This document shows positions 34,370 to 47,322 of a stretch of 64,000 nt of DNA, piece by piece. The notes beneath the pieces were generated by a model. It worked only from the letters and a program-made list of their open reading frames with translations, did not search any database and was not told where the DNA came from. Source of the stretch: Cacajao melanocephalus (taxonomy: Eukaryota; Chordata; Mammalia; Primates; Pitheciidae); NCBI GenBank assembly GCA_963573385.1, contig CAUYLG010022035.1:17501-81500 (forward strand), given 5' to 3'. Position 1 is the stretch's first letter; each line of letters opens with the position of its first letter. The position numbers and the translations under genes are program-made.

Positions 34370-34900
34370 GTCCTGCCCTGGGTAAAACTCAGGAAGTAAA
34401 AGCAACCTTCGGGAGAGGTGAGGTAAGAAAGTCAGAGCATTGCCGACGGCCTGGAGCAAAGCGCTCCCAGTCTAGACCCCGCTTGCATCGCGGCCGGCAC
34501 AGGTGGAGTTTGCAACCCCTCCCTGGCAACCTCGAGCACAGCCAAGCCCCGCCCAGCCATTTCCGGGCCACGCCCCGGAAGTGCTGAGAGGGACTTCCGC
34601 CCCGCCGCGAGGCCTCGCAGCTGGTTGCTGCTGACTGGCGGAGATACACGGGTATGCCTGTGGGTGCCGCTGGGGTGGGTGTTGCACAGCTGCAACCCCT
34701 CAGACCTCCTCTCCGCTCCTCCCTGGGTGGAATGTGGGCAGAAACCCCAGGAGAGGCAACCCCTCCTGGGACGGTGGGGATTGTACCCAAATGCAGTCTT
34801 CCAGGAAAGGGTTTTTTCTCGAGATTTAGGGCTGCAGAGGCCCAGAGTTGGGCCTACTTCCCTTTCAGTTACAACCTTGGTTTTTACTGCCGTCTTCAGA
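34370..34900 (+). promoter_or_regulatory. ZNF192P1: CpG-rich promoter and exon 1 of ZNF192P1
   Basis: CpG density rises sharply over 34,430-34,660. An ETS site CCGGAAGTG at 34,575-34,583 is followed by a weaker inverted one (gacttccgc). A possible donor, g/GTATGC, lies at 34,652. The same site and layout occur in the ZKSCAN8 promoter, as expected of a duplicated gene that kept its promoter. In human, ZNF192P1 is a transcribed pseudogene about 2 kb downstream of ZKSCAN8, matching this spot. The 173-codon minus-strand frame here is probably compositional. Confidence 0.7.
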
Positions 34901-35018
34901 GAGCTTCGTTGAGTATCAACTTCAAGGGTGCCTCTGGTACCATTTGGTATCACTGTCCACCAGATCTTCAGCTCTGTTTTTCAACCAAAAGGGGGAGATT
35001 GCAAATAATTGGAAATAA

Positions 35019-35384
<366 letters not shown>

Positions 35385-35732
35385 GACGTTTCCTTTTAAA
35401 TGCAGAATTTGTTTTCTCTCTGCGTCTGCTTGGCAATAAATGACTACCCTTCCCTTTAGCAGTCACTTCCATCCACACCAGGGCCACCTTACAGCACCTC
35501 AATGCTGTTCTCTCATGAGCCCTTCCTCTACTCCAAGCAGTGCTCAAAGGCAATGAGGAAGATTACCACCGCAGACCTGCTGCCCTAGCATGTGATCTGA
35601 AAGCCCTTTGCATATTAGCTCCTTATTTAACATTGCACTCCCCACCCCACCGCCCCCCAACCGTTACTAGTTAGTGTAACAGCTATGGCAATCTTTGCTT
35701 TTTCTTTGAATAAAATACTGTTTCTTTTACAG

Positions 35733-35965
35733 AAGTATTCCGGAAAACTCTTCAATTACAGGAAAAGGTGCTCATGACTGCATCTTTAGAGGAATTGGTT
35801 TCGCTGGTACCAAGGATTCTGCTAATGAGAAAACTCCACAGTCCAGCATACTGTAAGCTGGCTCCAGCAGCCCAGTTGACGATGGCTGAGGCCAGTTCCT
35901 GATCATCCTGTCTGAGGAACACCAGGTCTGGGAGAGGGAGCAGCACTGGCCAAGGGGAGGGAGGA
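35733..35965 (+). pseudogene. ZNF192P1: ZNF192P1 SCAN exon remnant
   Basis: After a good acceptor (tgtttcttttacag) comes an exon-like stretch. Only its second half is still recognisable as SCAN: from about 35,891 one frame reads FLIILSEEHQVWEREQHW, the equivalent of the [10 protein letters not shown] segment and the helix after it. Upstream, the core of the domain (the ETLGPREAL and LCHQWLRP region) is missing or scrambled, with an in-frame TAA near 35,852. The linker donor seen in ZKSCAN8 after the SCAN exon is not evident. So the dimerisation domain is lost, while the downstream finger exon is open. Confidence 0.8.
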
Positions 35966-36119
35966 TTTTCCTTGGTTAAGTGGCTAAGCTGGATGATTTC
36001 AAGGGATTGGGTGAATCCAGACAGCAGGTGGGGAGAGATAGTATTAAGTCATCTTAAAACGTTTAGTCTCTTAGGAATTCTTCTCTTGTTTACCCTACTT
36101 TTTAACCATGTAAGTCAGA

Positions 36120-36290
36120 AGCTGGACTACCTGTGATTTTGGTGACGTCATTTTATCTTTCTGTGCCTATATGTCATCTGTAAATGGGTATAATAAAAGC
36201 ACCTGTCTAGAGTTGTTATGCGGATTACATGAACAGTACCTGCTAGATAGGAAATGCTATCTAGGTATTCGTTGTAATTATTTCTTACTC
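36120..36290 (+). repeat. MIR SINE
   Basis: MIR words ctttctgtgcctatatgtca and ctgtaaatgggtataataaa are clear. The tail is diverged. Confidence 0.75.
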
Positions 36291-36779
36291 TCCTTACTTC
36301 CCTGGAATTAGCCTGTTCTGCTGATTTGTTCCTTTCTACAGTGATTCTTTCATAAATTCTTGTGTTTAATTTTTTCTGGCCCCAGCTCTTGCATACAGTC
36401 AGGAAGCAGGCAAGAAATGCCAGCTCTGGAAGCAGAGGGAGAATAAGATAGTTATTCTCCAGTGCCACCAGGAATATACCACTGAAATGTCAGTGACAGG
36501 CTCTTCCCTCTACAGGCAAGTTGTGCTAAACTTTGACGTTGTGTGGTCTTCTGGGAAGTCTGGAAGTAAGAGACCTGAGGAGACTTTTAAAAAAAAACTG
36601 CTATATAACAGGATCAGGATAAGTGAGTTGTGAATGCTTAGCAGAATCTGATTAAGTTCTGAGTGAGGGTGGAATGGGAGAGAATCCAGCTCAGGTCTGC
36701 TATTTCCACGTTTTTTATTGTTCAGGAGCTTCATCTTGGCTGCCAGTTGTCAGAGATAGAAATTGTAAATATTTTCCCA
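36291..36779 (+). other. ZNF192P1: ZNF192P1 intron, unassigned
   Basis: A piece at 36,395-36,525 (between ggccccag and tctacaggcaag) might be a decayed linker exon, but the reading frame gives nothing I recognise. Confidence 0.3.
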
Positions 36780-37395
36780 TCTTTTTGTCTTTGACTTTGC
36801 TGAAAGTGCTTTTGTTTGTTTTACCTCTCTTGAGTTTTTATTCTCTCTGTGTGGGTCAAGTTTATCAAACTTTTCGTTAATGACCTCTGGATTTTGGCTT
36901 ATAAGGAAGAAGGCTTTCTACTCTGAGGTTATAAAGGACTCACCTCATGTATTCCTCTGGTATTTTTATGGTTTCATTTATAACATTTAAAACTGATTTA
37001 TTTGGAATATATCCTAGTTTATAGAGTAAGGTAGAAATCTAATTTACTATCTTTCCAGATGATTATCCAGTTCTCCCCATGCATTTAAAGAGTTCACTTT
37101 TTTTAACTTATTTGCTACCTTTATCAACATGCTAAATTTATGCCTGATTGTGTCTATTTCTGGGCCTTCTATTCTGTACCATTTGTCTATCGTGAGCACC
37201 ACACACTTTAAGTATTAAGTCTTTATGATATGTTTAAAGTTCTTTAGGACAAGTGCCCTTCTTTCTTAGTTTCCCCAGGTAGTCCTGCGTGTTTAGTCTT
37301 CTAGGTGAACATTAAAATCTAAAAAGTTGATATTTTCATGGAAATAGTGTTGAATTTACAAATTAATTTGGTGATTACTCTCTGAGTGCTAACCC
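36780..37395 (-). mobile_element. L1-related fragment, reversed
   Basis: Reversed, old L1-type sequence with ggccttctattctgtaccat, atttgtctatcgtgagcacc and attttcatggaaatagtgtt. No coding capacity remains. Confidence 0.6.
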
Positions 37396-37580
37396 CTGAG
37401 GAGCCATAAAGTGGCTTAATCTGGGAAGCAAGCCTTAGATTGAAATTTCATCCTGGCTGTTTTAACGGGTGTCTGACCTCAGAAAATTTATTTGCTTCTC
37501 ATTTTTTATATATATGAGAGGAGGACTTTAATGTCTGCCCTGTAGGATTAAGTGAGATAAAAAGCATAAAATGCCTTTTT
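37396..37580 (+). repeat. MIR SINE containing the left inverted-repeat arm
   Basis: MIR-like order: a diverged core with cctggctgttttaacgggtg, gacctcagaaaatttatttg, then ctgccctgtaggattaagtg. Confidence 0.6.
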
Positions 37581-37885
37581 GGGAGTAAGCAATCCTTTCT
37601 TCACACCTTCCATTCTGGTCAGCTCCCAAACCACTGAGAGGGAAGCCTCCAGGATCCTAGAGTAAATGAGCAGATGCCCAGACACAGGATATGCAGAAGT
37701 CAAAGTCAACCTTTCTAGGCCAACAGCTGCCCTGTCACTTGGTCGGTTAGTCTAATTGCAGTTTTCCAGGTGAGTTCCTCTTGACTTTCTTCTAGGGTTT
37801 TGCGTGTGCCCTGGAGTGAACGCCCTTGGACAATGGGAAAAACTGAGGTCAGACGCCCGTTAAAACAGCCAGGATGAAATTTCAA
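37440..37885. repeat. ZNF192P1: 43-bp inverted repeat, arms 37,440-37,482 and 37,843-37,885
   Basis: The right arm is the reverse complement of the left arm at 42 of 43 positions (a single T/C difference in gggtgtctg against gggcgtctg). The arms are separated by 360 bases of unrelated sequence. Confidence 0.92.
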
Positions 37886-37897
37886 AAAGGTCGCCTC

Positions 37898-38065
37898 AGG
37901 CCTACCTTTTCCCTCCATCCTTCCCCACCCCTCCCTTCTTCCACCCACTTTCACACTCCTCCCCTTTTCCCTTCCTCCCTTTTCCTCCCTCCCCCTCAAC
38001 CTCCCTCCTCCCCATCAACCTGCCTCTTTCTCTTTCGCTTCCCTATCCCATCCTTGCCTGGCCCT
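37898..38065 (+). repeat. Pyrimidine-rich tract
   Basis: About 165 bases almost wholly C and T, for example cttcctcccttttcctccct, broken by occasional CA. It begins just after the right inverted-repeat arm. Such tracts can adopt triplex structures. Confidence 0.85.
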
Positions 38066-39270
<1,205 letters not shown>

Positions 39271-39452
39271 GATATATTTAAATAGCCATTTGAGGCAGGT
39301 ATTCATTCCAGCAGTTCTTTGATGTTATTGAGACATGATACAGGCTGAACGAAAACGTTTCATCTGAGTGCCATATGAGGTCCTGTGATTACTGAACGTG
39401 TTTGAGAGCTCTAGTCTGTATCATATTATGTTGCTTTAGTAACAGGGAATAA

Positions 39453-40352
<900 letters not shown>

Positions 40353-41371
40353 TTTGTATGGCAAATATATTCCAAAGGGCTTTTGTTACATCAGAAGATA
40401 CCATCAGAAGAAGAGTATAGTAAAAGTGAATGCCTTAACTGACACTTCACCCTTGAAATATTGAAGTGAGAAATCACTGAAAAGTAGCTCCATCAGCGTT
40501 GTGGCTCAGGCTCTAAACTCACATCTGCTTCTGAGAATGTAATTTTACAACTCAATAAGGTAAAGCCATTTAAAAACAATATGGTATAATGTAGTTTGTG
40601 TTGACTTAGAGCAAACCAACAATTCAAACATTTTTCACTTGTGAGGAAGCCTTTTGTTGTTGTTTTGTGGCTATTGATGTTATGGATAAAACATTAAATT
40701 TTGAAATTGGAAGCAATGTTGGTTGGTGAAAGAGGAAGGACATAGTTGAATCTGGAAAATAACAGCCCATTGATCTTTCTTTGCCTTTGATGTACCACTC
40801 TGCTCTTAGGATGATTAGATGTGTTTGTGACCTCTTGGCAGAAGATAGAGTATCTCTTTAAGTTGGAATCCCTATAGATAATTTTTTAAGGTGATTCTTA
40901 CATAGTTAGAAAGCTTCAAACCTTTTGGCTTACTGACTCAATAAGCCTTTGAATTCGACTGAGGTTCCTCAACCAATTCAAACAAAACAAAGACAAGAAC
41001 TTATCAAGGAGATTTAAGTGTTTCTGACTTCTGACCCTTGTTCATAGCTGATCACAGCTCACCACTGTGTGCAGTATCATATATGCAAAGGCTCTGAGGT
41101 ATAAGAATGGGACACCTGGGGAATTGTCGAAGTTGGTGTTAGTTTTAGGATGACTATGTGAAGCTTGATACCTGATGCAACCAAGAGAGCTCAGATTTGA
41201 TAGGTATGTTTGATTTTGAAAATGTTTTTGCTGTGTGCGGGAATCCTACAGCTGTCCACCAGACCATAATCTGACTTCTTAACCCTAATCCCCAAAGCCT
41301 ATATTTGCACATGTGAAACTCAGGAGAGAAATCTAGACTTCAAAATTACTTTGTTACTATTTCTTTGTCCT
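40353..41371 (+). other. ZNF192P1: ZNF192P1 3' part, no repeat seen
   Basis: Non-coding sequence after the finger exon. No gene or repeat is supported. Confidence 0.45.
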
Positions 41372-41652
41372 TTGGAGACAGGGCCTTGCTCTTCGCCCAG
41401 GCTGGAGTACGGTAGTGTGATCCCACCTCACTGCCACCTCAGCTTCCTGGGCTCAAGTGATCCTCCTATCTCACCTCCCAGATAGCTAGTTCTACAGGTG
41501 TGCACCACCATGTCTGCTAATTTTTTAGTTTTTGTAGAGACAGAGTCTTACTGTGTTACCCAGGCTGGTCTCCACCTCCGCTGTTCAAGTGATCCTCCCA
41601 TCTTATCCTCCCTAAGTGCAGGAATTACAGGCATGAGCCACCGGGTTAGGCT
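41372..41652 (-). mobile_element. AluJ-like SINE
   Basis: A reversed, diverged Alu (cttcgcccaggctggagtac to gagccaccgggttaggct). Confidence 0.9.
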
Positions 41653-42540
41653 GCTTTTCTATTTTAACAGTAATTTCTCCCTCCTGAGTAATAATCCTGA
41701 AATTTTTTATTCCTAAAATTTAATTCATGTGAGGTTCAAGATGAATATGCCAAATCAGTGGAAATTGCAGATTGCTTTGATGGTTCACATTTGGAAGAAA
41801 TTGTAGAGAACACTATCTGGGAAGGTGAAATGGTGTTCACTTCTCAGAAAGAGACTGTGTTGCAAACGGATGCCCAGTTTCTATGAATTATCCTAATCAG
41901 CACTGCAGGCAGGTCAGCTGTAAAACACACTGGACTTCATGAAGCTCTGAGCCAACTTGTGGCCAGTAGGCACTAAGGTCAGGGATGCATGTGAAAAGCA
42001 CATGATGAAGCCTCTCATATCAGAGTAGTGCCTACCACCCTGCACAAAGCCTGGATATGGGGATTAAAGACAAAGAAGATCATGATTCTGGAGCTCAGGT
42101 TGAGGAAATGGACCTCACTCAGGGAATGGGGCACATTAGAGAAAGTAAAACACATACTGTACTTATAGCAGAAGCGAAGGGCTTCAGGAAGTTCTCTTTG
42201 CTGTGTTAAGTTCATGTGTGAATTCCTTTGCTCTGCTTATTCCTATCTTTGGCAGTTGAAGGAGACTAGTTTTTCCTTGATTTGAACTGTAACCCATTTC
42301 TGTGCTGTTATCTTCAATGTTTTTAGTGTTTACCTTTCTAACGCCAGCTGTCTTGGTTTGTTTCTAGAATGGAGGTTTACAGACAGAGCCATCTGGCTGG
42401 AGGACACCCTTCTGGAATCAGTACTGAAATGAACGCCATATCCCACTCCAAACCAGCACGACTATAAATACTAAGCAGTGAGTGTTATTCTGAAGACTTT
42501 GAAGGAGCAGCTATTTCTGAAAATAAATTTTGTTGAGGAA
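41653..42540 (+). other. ZNF192P1: ZNF192P1 3' end region with AATAAA
   Basis: The recalled human transcript ends near 42,400-42,500. An AATAAA at 42,522-42,527 (ctgaaaataaattttg) is a plausible terminus. A 50-codon open stretch at 41,734-41,886 has no recognised homology. Confidence 0.5.
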
Positions 42541-42589
42541 TTTAACCATTAAGGGATCAGGATATGTGTACTGTGGTTATTTCTTTCGA

Positions 42590-42960
42590 GCTCAAAGTAA
42601 GGTACTAGTGATTATTTGTTTCAGGTTCGATGTGCCAGGTGCTAGGAATACAAAAATCAGTGAAAAAAGCGCCCTAGTTTCAGGGGGCTTGCAGTCTATT
42701 TGGTGACAGGGAGAAGGGAGTAGATAGAAAACAACAAATACTGTAATAAAACCACTGAATTTGTAGAGTACTTTGCACCGAAGAAGATTTAATAGTGACT
42801 TACAAAAACAATTGAAAAGGTTTTGGAGGAGGATGAAAGCTTGGAGGAAAAAATGAGTTCTTGAGCAACATAATAAAGAAGAAGGAGGGAAGGCACAGTG
42901 GGAATAGCATATGAAAATGCATAGTGCCTCTAGGGGGAAAGAAGGAAGTTTTCAAGGACC
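42590..42960 (-). repeat. L2-like fragment
   Basis: The phrase gtgccaggtgctaggaatac, followed by gcttgcagtctatttggtga, is reversed L2 style. The end is indistinct. Confidence 0.5.
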
Positions 42961-43319
42961 TTGATTATATTTCAAAGATCATAGAATGTGCATATGAAGG
43001 TAGTATATTGTAACTAGACCATGATATTCTTTGTTTGTTCTCCTAAACGTGAAGCATATTCTCTAGGCCCGTGCTTTTGTGCAGTAAGAAACGCATTTTA
43101 TGTTGTGAACTCCACCCTTCTTGGGAGAGGCCGTCCTTCTTGGGCCTTGCACTCCTACATGCCGTGCTGAGTGTGCCAACATTGCAAGGGCATGGCAGCT
43201 CTTTTACTCAGGGCACTTTTTACTGTTATTCAGCTAGTAACCTTGAAAGATGAGGTGACACCTCTTGGAACAAGAGTAGGTTAGCTTGCTTGCTTACTTA
43301 ATTCTTATTACAGAGCATT
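42961..43319. other. Intergenic, no feature seen
   Basis: No exon or named repeat. Confidence 0.35.
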
Positions 43320-43920
43320 GGTATTCTTTTGGAAAGTTCCTCTTCAATTCTTGTACACGTTTATAGGAATTATTTATATATCCTGGATATGAGCTCTTTT
43401 CATAGAGGATGCAAATATTATCTCCATCTCTATAGCTTGCCTTTTATTCTCTTAATGGTGTCTTTTGATGAATATAAGTTTTTAATTCTAATATAGTCCA
43501 GTTTATCAGTCTTTTTTCTTTCTCACGTGTCTTGTTTTGTGTCTCTTGAAGAATTCTTTCTCTGCCTTAAGATCATGAAGATAATCTCTACCATTTTAAA
43601 AACTTTTCTAATTTGCTTTCTCATTTATATCTGTAATCTATTTGAAATTTATTTTTCTGCCTGAGTGAGGTAAAGTCTAATTTCATTCTTTTCCCATATA
43701 GATATTCTTTTCATCCTTCATCACTTATAGAAATGCCTATTTACCACTGTTCTTAATTAATGCCAATTTGTCATTAATTAATTTTCTAAAAATGCATGGA
43801 TCTGTTTCTAGTTTCTCTGTTAACGTTCCATTGCTTTATTTGGCTACCCCTGCATCAATACCAGATTTTCCTAATCAGTGTAGCTTTACATTGTTCTGGG
43901 ATCCAGTAAAGCAAAACATC
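43320..43920 (-). mobile_element. L1 fragment, reversed
   Basis: Reversed old L1 ORF2/3' sequence: tatcctggatatgagctctt, gatgaatataagtttttaat and ttgctttatttggctacccc. Confidence 0.75.
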
Positions 43921-44093
43921 CCACCTGAATAGTCAGACTCCAGGCCAAATTTCTACGTGTCATTTTTCAGGCCCAACCATAGGCAGTTACAAAGGCCTTA
44001 TGCCTCATGAAGGAAAGTTACCCTGCTCATGCCAGATTTGGGGCACAGCCAGTGCATTGCATGGTTTCAACCAACTGTGTATTGTCAGTATTC

Positions 44094-44121
44094 AAAAATA
44101 AATAAATAAATAAATAAATAA
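44094..44121 (+). repeat. (AAAT)n microsatellite
   Basis: Seven uninterrupted AAAT units, not attached to a visible Alu tail. Confidence 0.9.
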
Positions 44122-44261
44122 GTTATCTTGATCCTGATCTTTAGAACCTGCCTTGCCTGAAAATTTAACATTTCCACACTACCTATGTGTGAGCCAGCCA
44201 GCACTAGCTGAGAAGAGTTTCACATTTTCTTGACCCTGTTCAACCTGCATAAAAACAAGAC

Positions 44262-44341
44262 TTTAGAACAGGTCTTACTTGGTGGTTGCACAGTTCATTA
44301 AAACATTTTAGGTTGAGCTCCATTGATATCTGATTTCTAAA
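44262..44341 (+). repeat. 80-bp dispersed duplicate, copy 1
   Basis: It begins tttagaacaggtcttacttg and ends tgatttctaaa. Copy 2 at 45,352-45,431 has the same length and orientation, about 85 percent identical by eye. Confidence 0.85.
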
Positions 44342-45351
44342 ATAATAATTTTTAAAATACAGTATAACAACTATTCATATAGCATTTGCATTATATTAGG
44401 TATGATCAGTAACCTTGAGATGATTTTAAAGTATATAGGAGGATGTGTGTAGTTATAAGCAAATACTATGCCATTTTATATGAAGGACTTATGCCTGCTG
44501 AGGTGTCCTGGAACCAGTCACCAACAGATACTGAGGAAAGACTGTGTACAGTCAGTTCTCATTACTTACAGTTAGTTGGATCCTATGTTTGCCACAAACA
44601 CCGAATTAATGAGTACTAAACTGTTGTTTCTAGAAGAAATGCGGGGTTAAATTTCTGTGAGCCTTTAGTCACAACATTTTCATCAGTCTATGTCATTTGC
44701 ATTGTAAACATTAGTTTGCCAGCATCGTAAAACCAACCAGTCTGTCTCATCAGGGTTTGAAAGCAGATCTTTGTGTATACCACGTAACTCTTTTGTGGCT
44801 GGCTTATTTCTTTCAACATTGTGAGATGTATCCATGTTACTGAATATAGTTATAGTTCATTCTCCCATGAAATTTCTAACTTAGTGAAGCATTTCTACAT
44901 GAAGCTAAGAGAGTATGTTCAGGGATTTGCTTTATATAATCTTGCTTTTGATAATCAAAAGGGTTTGACTTAAAGAATCTAAATGAATGGAAAGTTAAAT
45001 AATCATCAAGTAGTGTCTCTCAGATTTCACATACATTAAGCAAGTATTTGCTTAAGATTCATGATTGAATTCTGTGAAAAGCATCTGTGATCACATATTC
45101 TTTATAGCTACCTCAGATTCTTTTTGTGATGATTTCGGGAATGGATGCATGAATAGATAGCTAAACTTTACTCTTACCCAGATGTAAAGCCAACCGACTT
45201 CAGCATGAGCATGAGTAGTAGAGGAATTTCTAAGTAAAGACAATTTATTCCTCACGAAAAAACTTTGGATCTTCTACATCACAGTTTGGGTGCTTAGTTG
45301 GGATTCCAAACTTCTTTATCAAAAAGTAGGAAAGCTTCAGCCTGGAAGATG
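44342..45351. other. Intergenic between the duplicate copies
   Basis: About 1 kb with no exon or named repeat. A piece at 44,770-44,840 (ctcttttgtggctggcttat, ttcaacattgtgagatgtat) resembles a reversed L1 motif, but weakly. Confidence 0.35.
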
Positions 45352-45431
45352 TTTAGAACAAGTCGCACTTGGTGGCAGCACAGTTCACTGAAACATTTTA
45401 GGCTGAGCTCTATTGACGTCTGATTTCTAAA
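45352..45431 (+). repeat. 80-bp dispersed duplicate, copy 2
   Basis: It begins tttagaacaagtcgcacttg and ends tgatttctaaa. See copy 1 at 44,262. Confidence 0.85.
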
Positions 45432-45522
45432 CAAGCGTATTTCCGTTACTATAACTACTTCCAATCTTTCCCTTCTTTGACCTCCCATAGAACACTGTTT
45501 CTTTCTTAGAGGATTTATCTTG

Positions 45523-45829
45523 TTTTTGTTTGTTTTTTTTTATTTTGAGCCAGCGTCTCACTCTGTCGCTCAGCCTGGGATACAGTGGTACGATGTCGAC
45601 TCAAGGCAACTTCCAGTTCCCAGGTTCAAGCAATTCTCATGCATCAGCCTCCTGAATAGCTTGGATTACAGGCATGCACCACCATGCCCAGCTAAATTTT
45701 TGTGCTTTTCATAGAGATGGCATTTCACCATGCTGCCCAGGCTAGTCTCGAACTCCTGAGCTCAGGTGATCTGCCCACCATGGCCTGCCAAAGTGCTAGG
45801 ATTACAGGCTTCAGCCACTGCACCTGGCT
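45523..45829 (-). mobile_element. Alu SINE
   Basis: A reversed complete Alu with scattered mutations (tacgatgtcgactcaaggca), ending cactgcacctggct. Confidence 0.93.
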
Positions 45830-46369
45830 CTGTTTTACTTTGTATCTGTCTCTAGTCCTGCTCTTTTGTGAGTTCTTTGACTACAGGTATTATTCTTCTT
45901 CTTTATGGATTCTTTGCGGCCCTGCATATGGTGAGACAGCTTGAGATTGCACAAGTCATCTTGGGCTAATTATGATCAATTAGTTTTTTATTATGTAACC
46001 AACAACGTCCCATATCTCAGTGGCTTGCAGTAACAAAGCTTTATTCTTATCACACATCACTTATGGATCATTTGCTGTTGTGTAATACATTCTCTCTATT
46101 CTAGGATACAGGCTAGAGGAGGAGTACTACCTTGAATGTGCTGCTCTTATGGCAATAGAAAAGAACAATTGTAGAATTATGTGATGGATTTAAATTAGCT
46201 ACTCAGGTGGAGCATATGTCACTTCCACTTCATTAGCTAAAACAAGTAAAATTACGAAGCCTAGTATCTATGGGATGGGGAAAATAATCCTTACAAAGAA
46301 GGCAGTGTGTAATTAAGAACAATAACATAGTCTATTATTGAAATAGTGTATATACTCTGAAGGCCAATA
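45830..46369. other. Intergenic; possible LTR-like piece at about 45,990-46,130
   Basis: The words tcagtggcttgcagtaacaa and gctttattcttatcaca resemble an old LTR or DNA element, too diverged to name. Confidence 0.35.
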
Positions 46370-46600
46370 TTTATGGAATGCTTTCTATACCAGGGCTTTT
46401 CTTGAATGCCTTATATGCATATTTTTCTCAATGAACAACAATGTTATGAGACAGATACTTCTATATTCTCATTTTACAGCTGAAGAAGTTGAGGAACAGA
46501 GACATTGAATAACTTGTCGAAGATCATGCAGTTAGGAAACGGTAGAGCCAGGAATTGAAACCAGAAGTCTGACTTCACAACCTTTTCTCTTAACTACATT
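46370..46600 (-). repeat. MIR SINE
   Basis: Reversed MIR: tgttatgagacagatacttc, cattttacagctgaagaagt, tgaggaacagagacattg and aattgaaaccagaagtctga. Confidence 0.85.
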
Positions 46601-46661
46601 ATTATAAGAGTTTTAATCTGATTATAAGAGTTTTAATCTGTATTATAAGAGTTTTAATCTG
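46601..46661 (+). repeat. Three tandem 20-bp units
   Basis: The unit attataagagttttaatctg occurs three times (46,601, 46,621, 46,642), exactly, with one extra t before the third. It sits at the end of the MIR. Confidence 0.95.
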
Positions 46662-47322
46662 AAGGTTTATGTTCATGTACCATGCTGGGCTTTAAAGAGT
46701 TATGAAGTGTGCTAGTAAAAACTCTAAAAGTGAGATTCAGGAGCCCTTGGTCTCATCCTGTCTTTACCTCTGGGTAGCCATATTACCTAGACTCATGCCC
46801 CCTACCTGGGCCTCACTTTCTATATCCTTACAAATAAGGTAAACAGACCAGATATTCTCTGATACACCTTCAGCTTTGAATTTTTTATTCTTTCTCCAAG
46901 TGCATAGTAAAATACTTTGTTGATGCTGGTGTGATGACATCTTTCGTCTTCTGCTTTCTATGTTATTATCTTCATAGTAGATCTTTTATCAGTATTGAAT
47001 GTCCCCAATCCTCTTCCTTCTATTTTACTTCTCCTGTTTTACTTTAATGATACTACTATTACTACTACTATCTACCGTTTACTGAGACCTACTGTTTCAG
47101 AACAGGAAAATAAACCCAAAGAAAACTGAACGAACAAAGTACTCAAAATAAGAGCAGAAATTAATGAAAAAGCAAACATATATCCTTACTTAGAGCCTTC
47201 ATATGTAAAGAGTGTGTTTTAGGTAGGTTCTCTCTGTAGGCTACTCATATATGTTACATTAGAATTCCCCTTTCTGTCTCCAGGGAAAAGGTGCTAATTG
47301 CATAATCAACTTGTTCTTTCAG
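46662..47322. other. Intergenic; MIR and L1 scraps
   Basis: A diverged MIR-like piece lies around 46,730-46,850 (gggcctcactttctatatcc). A short sense L1 scrap lies at 47,100-47,200 (ataagagcagaaattaatga). A (TAC)n-like run tactattactactactatct lies at 47,052. No exon is seen. Confidence 0.45.

Noticed and set aside
34389..34953. 133- and 173-codon minus-strand frames at the ZNF192P1 promoter
   Set aside because: Overlapping frames in the same GC-rich block with no recognisable protein features. They are best explained by composition.
41734..41886. 50-codon open stretch that looked exon-like
   Set aside because: No homology I recognise, no splice sites of quality, and the frame closes at 41,884. 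Too short to claim.
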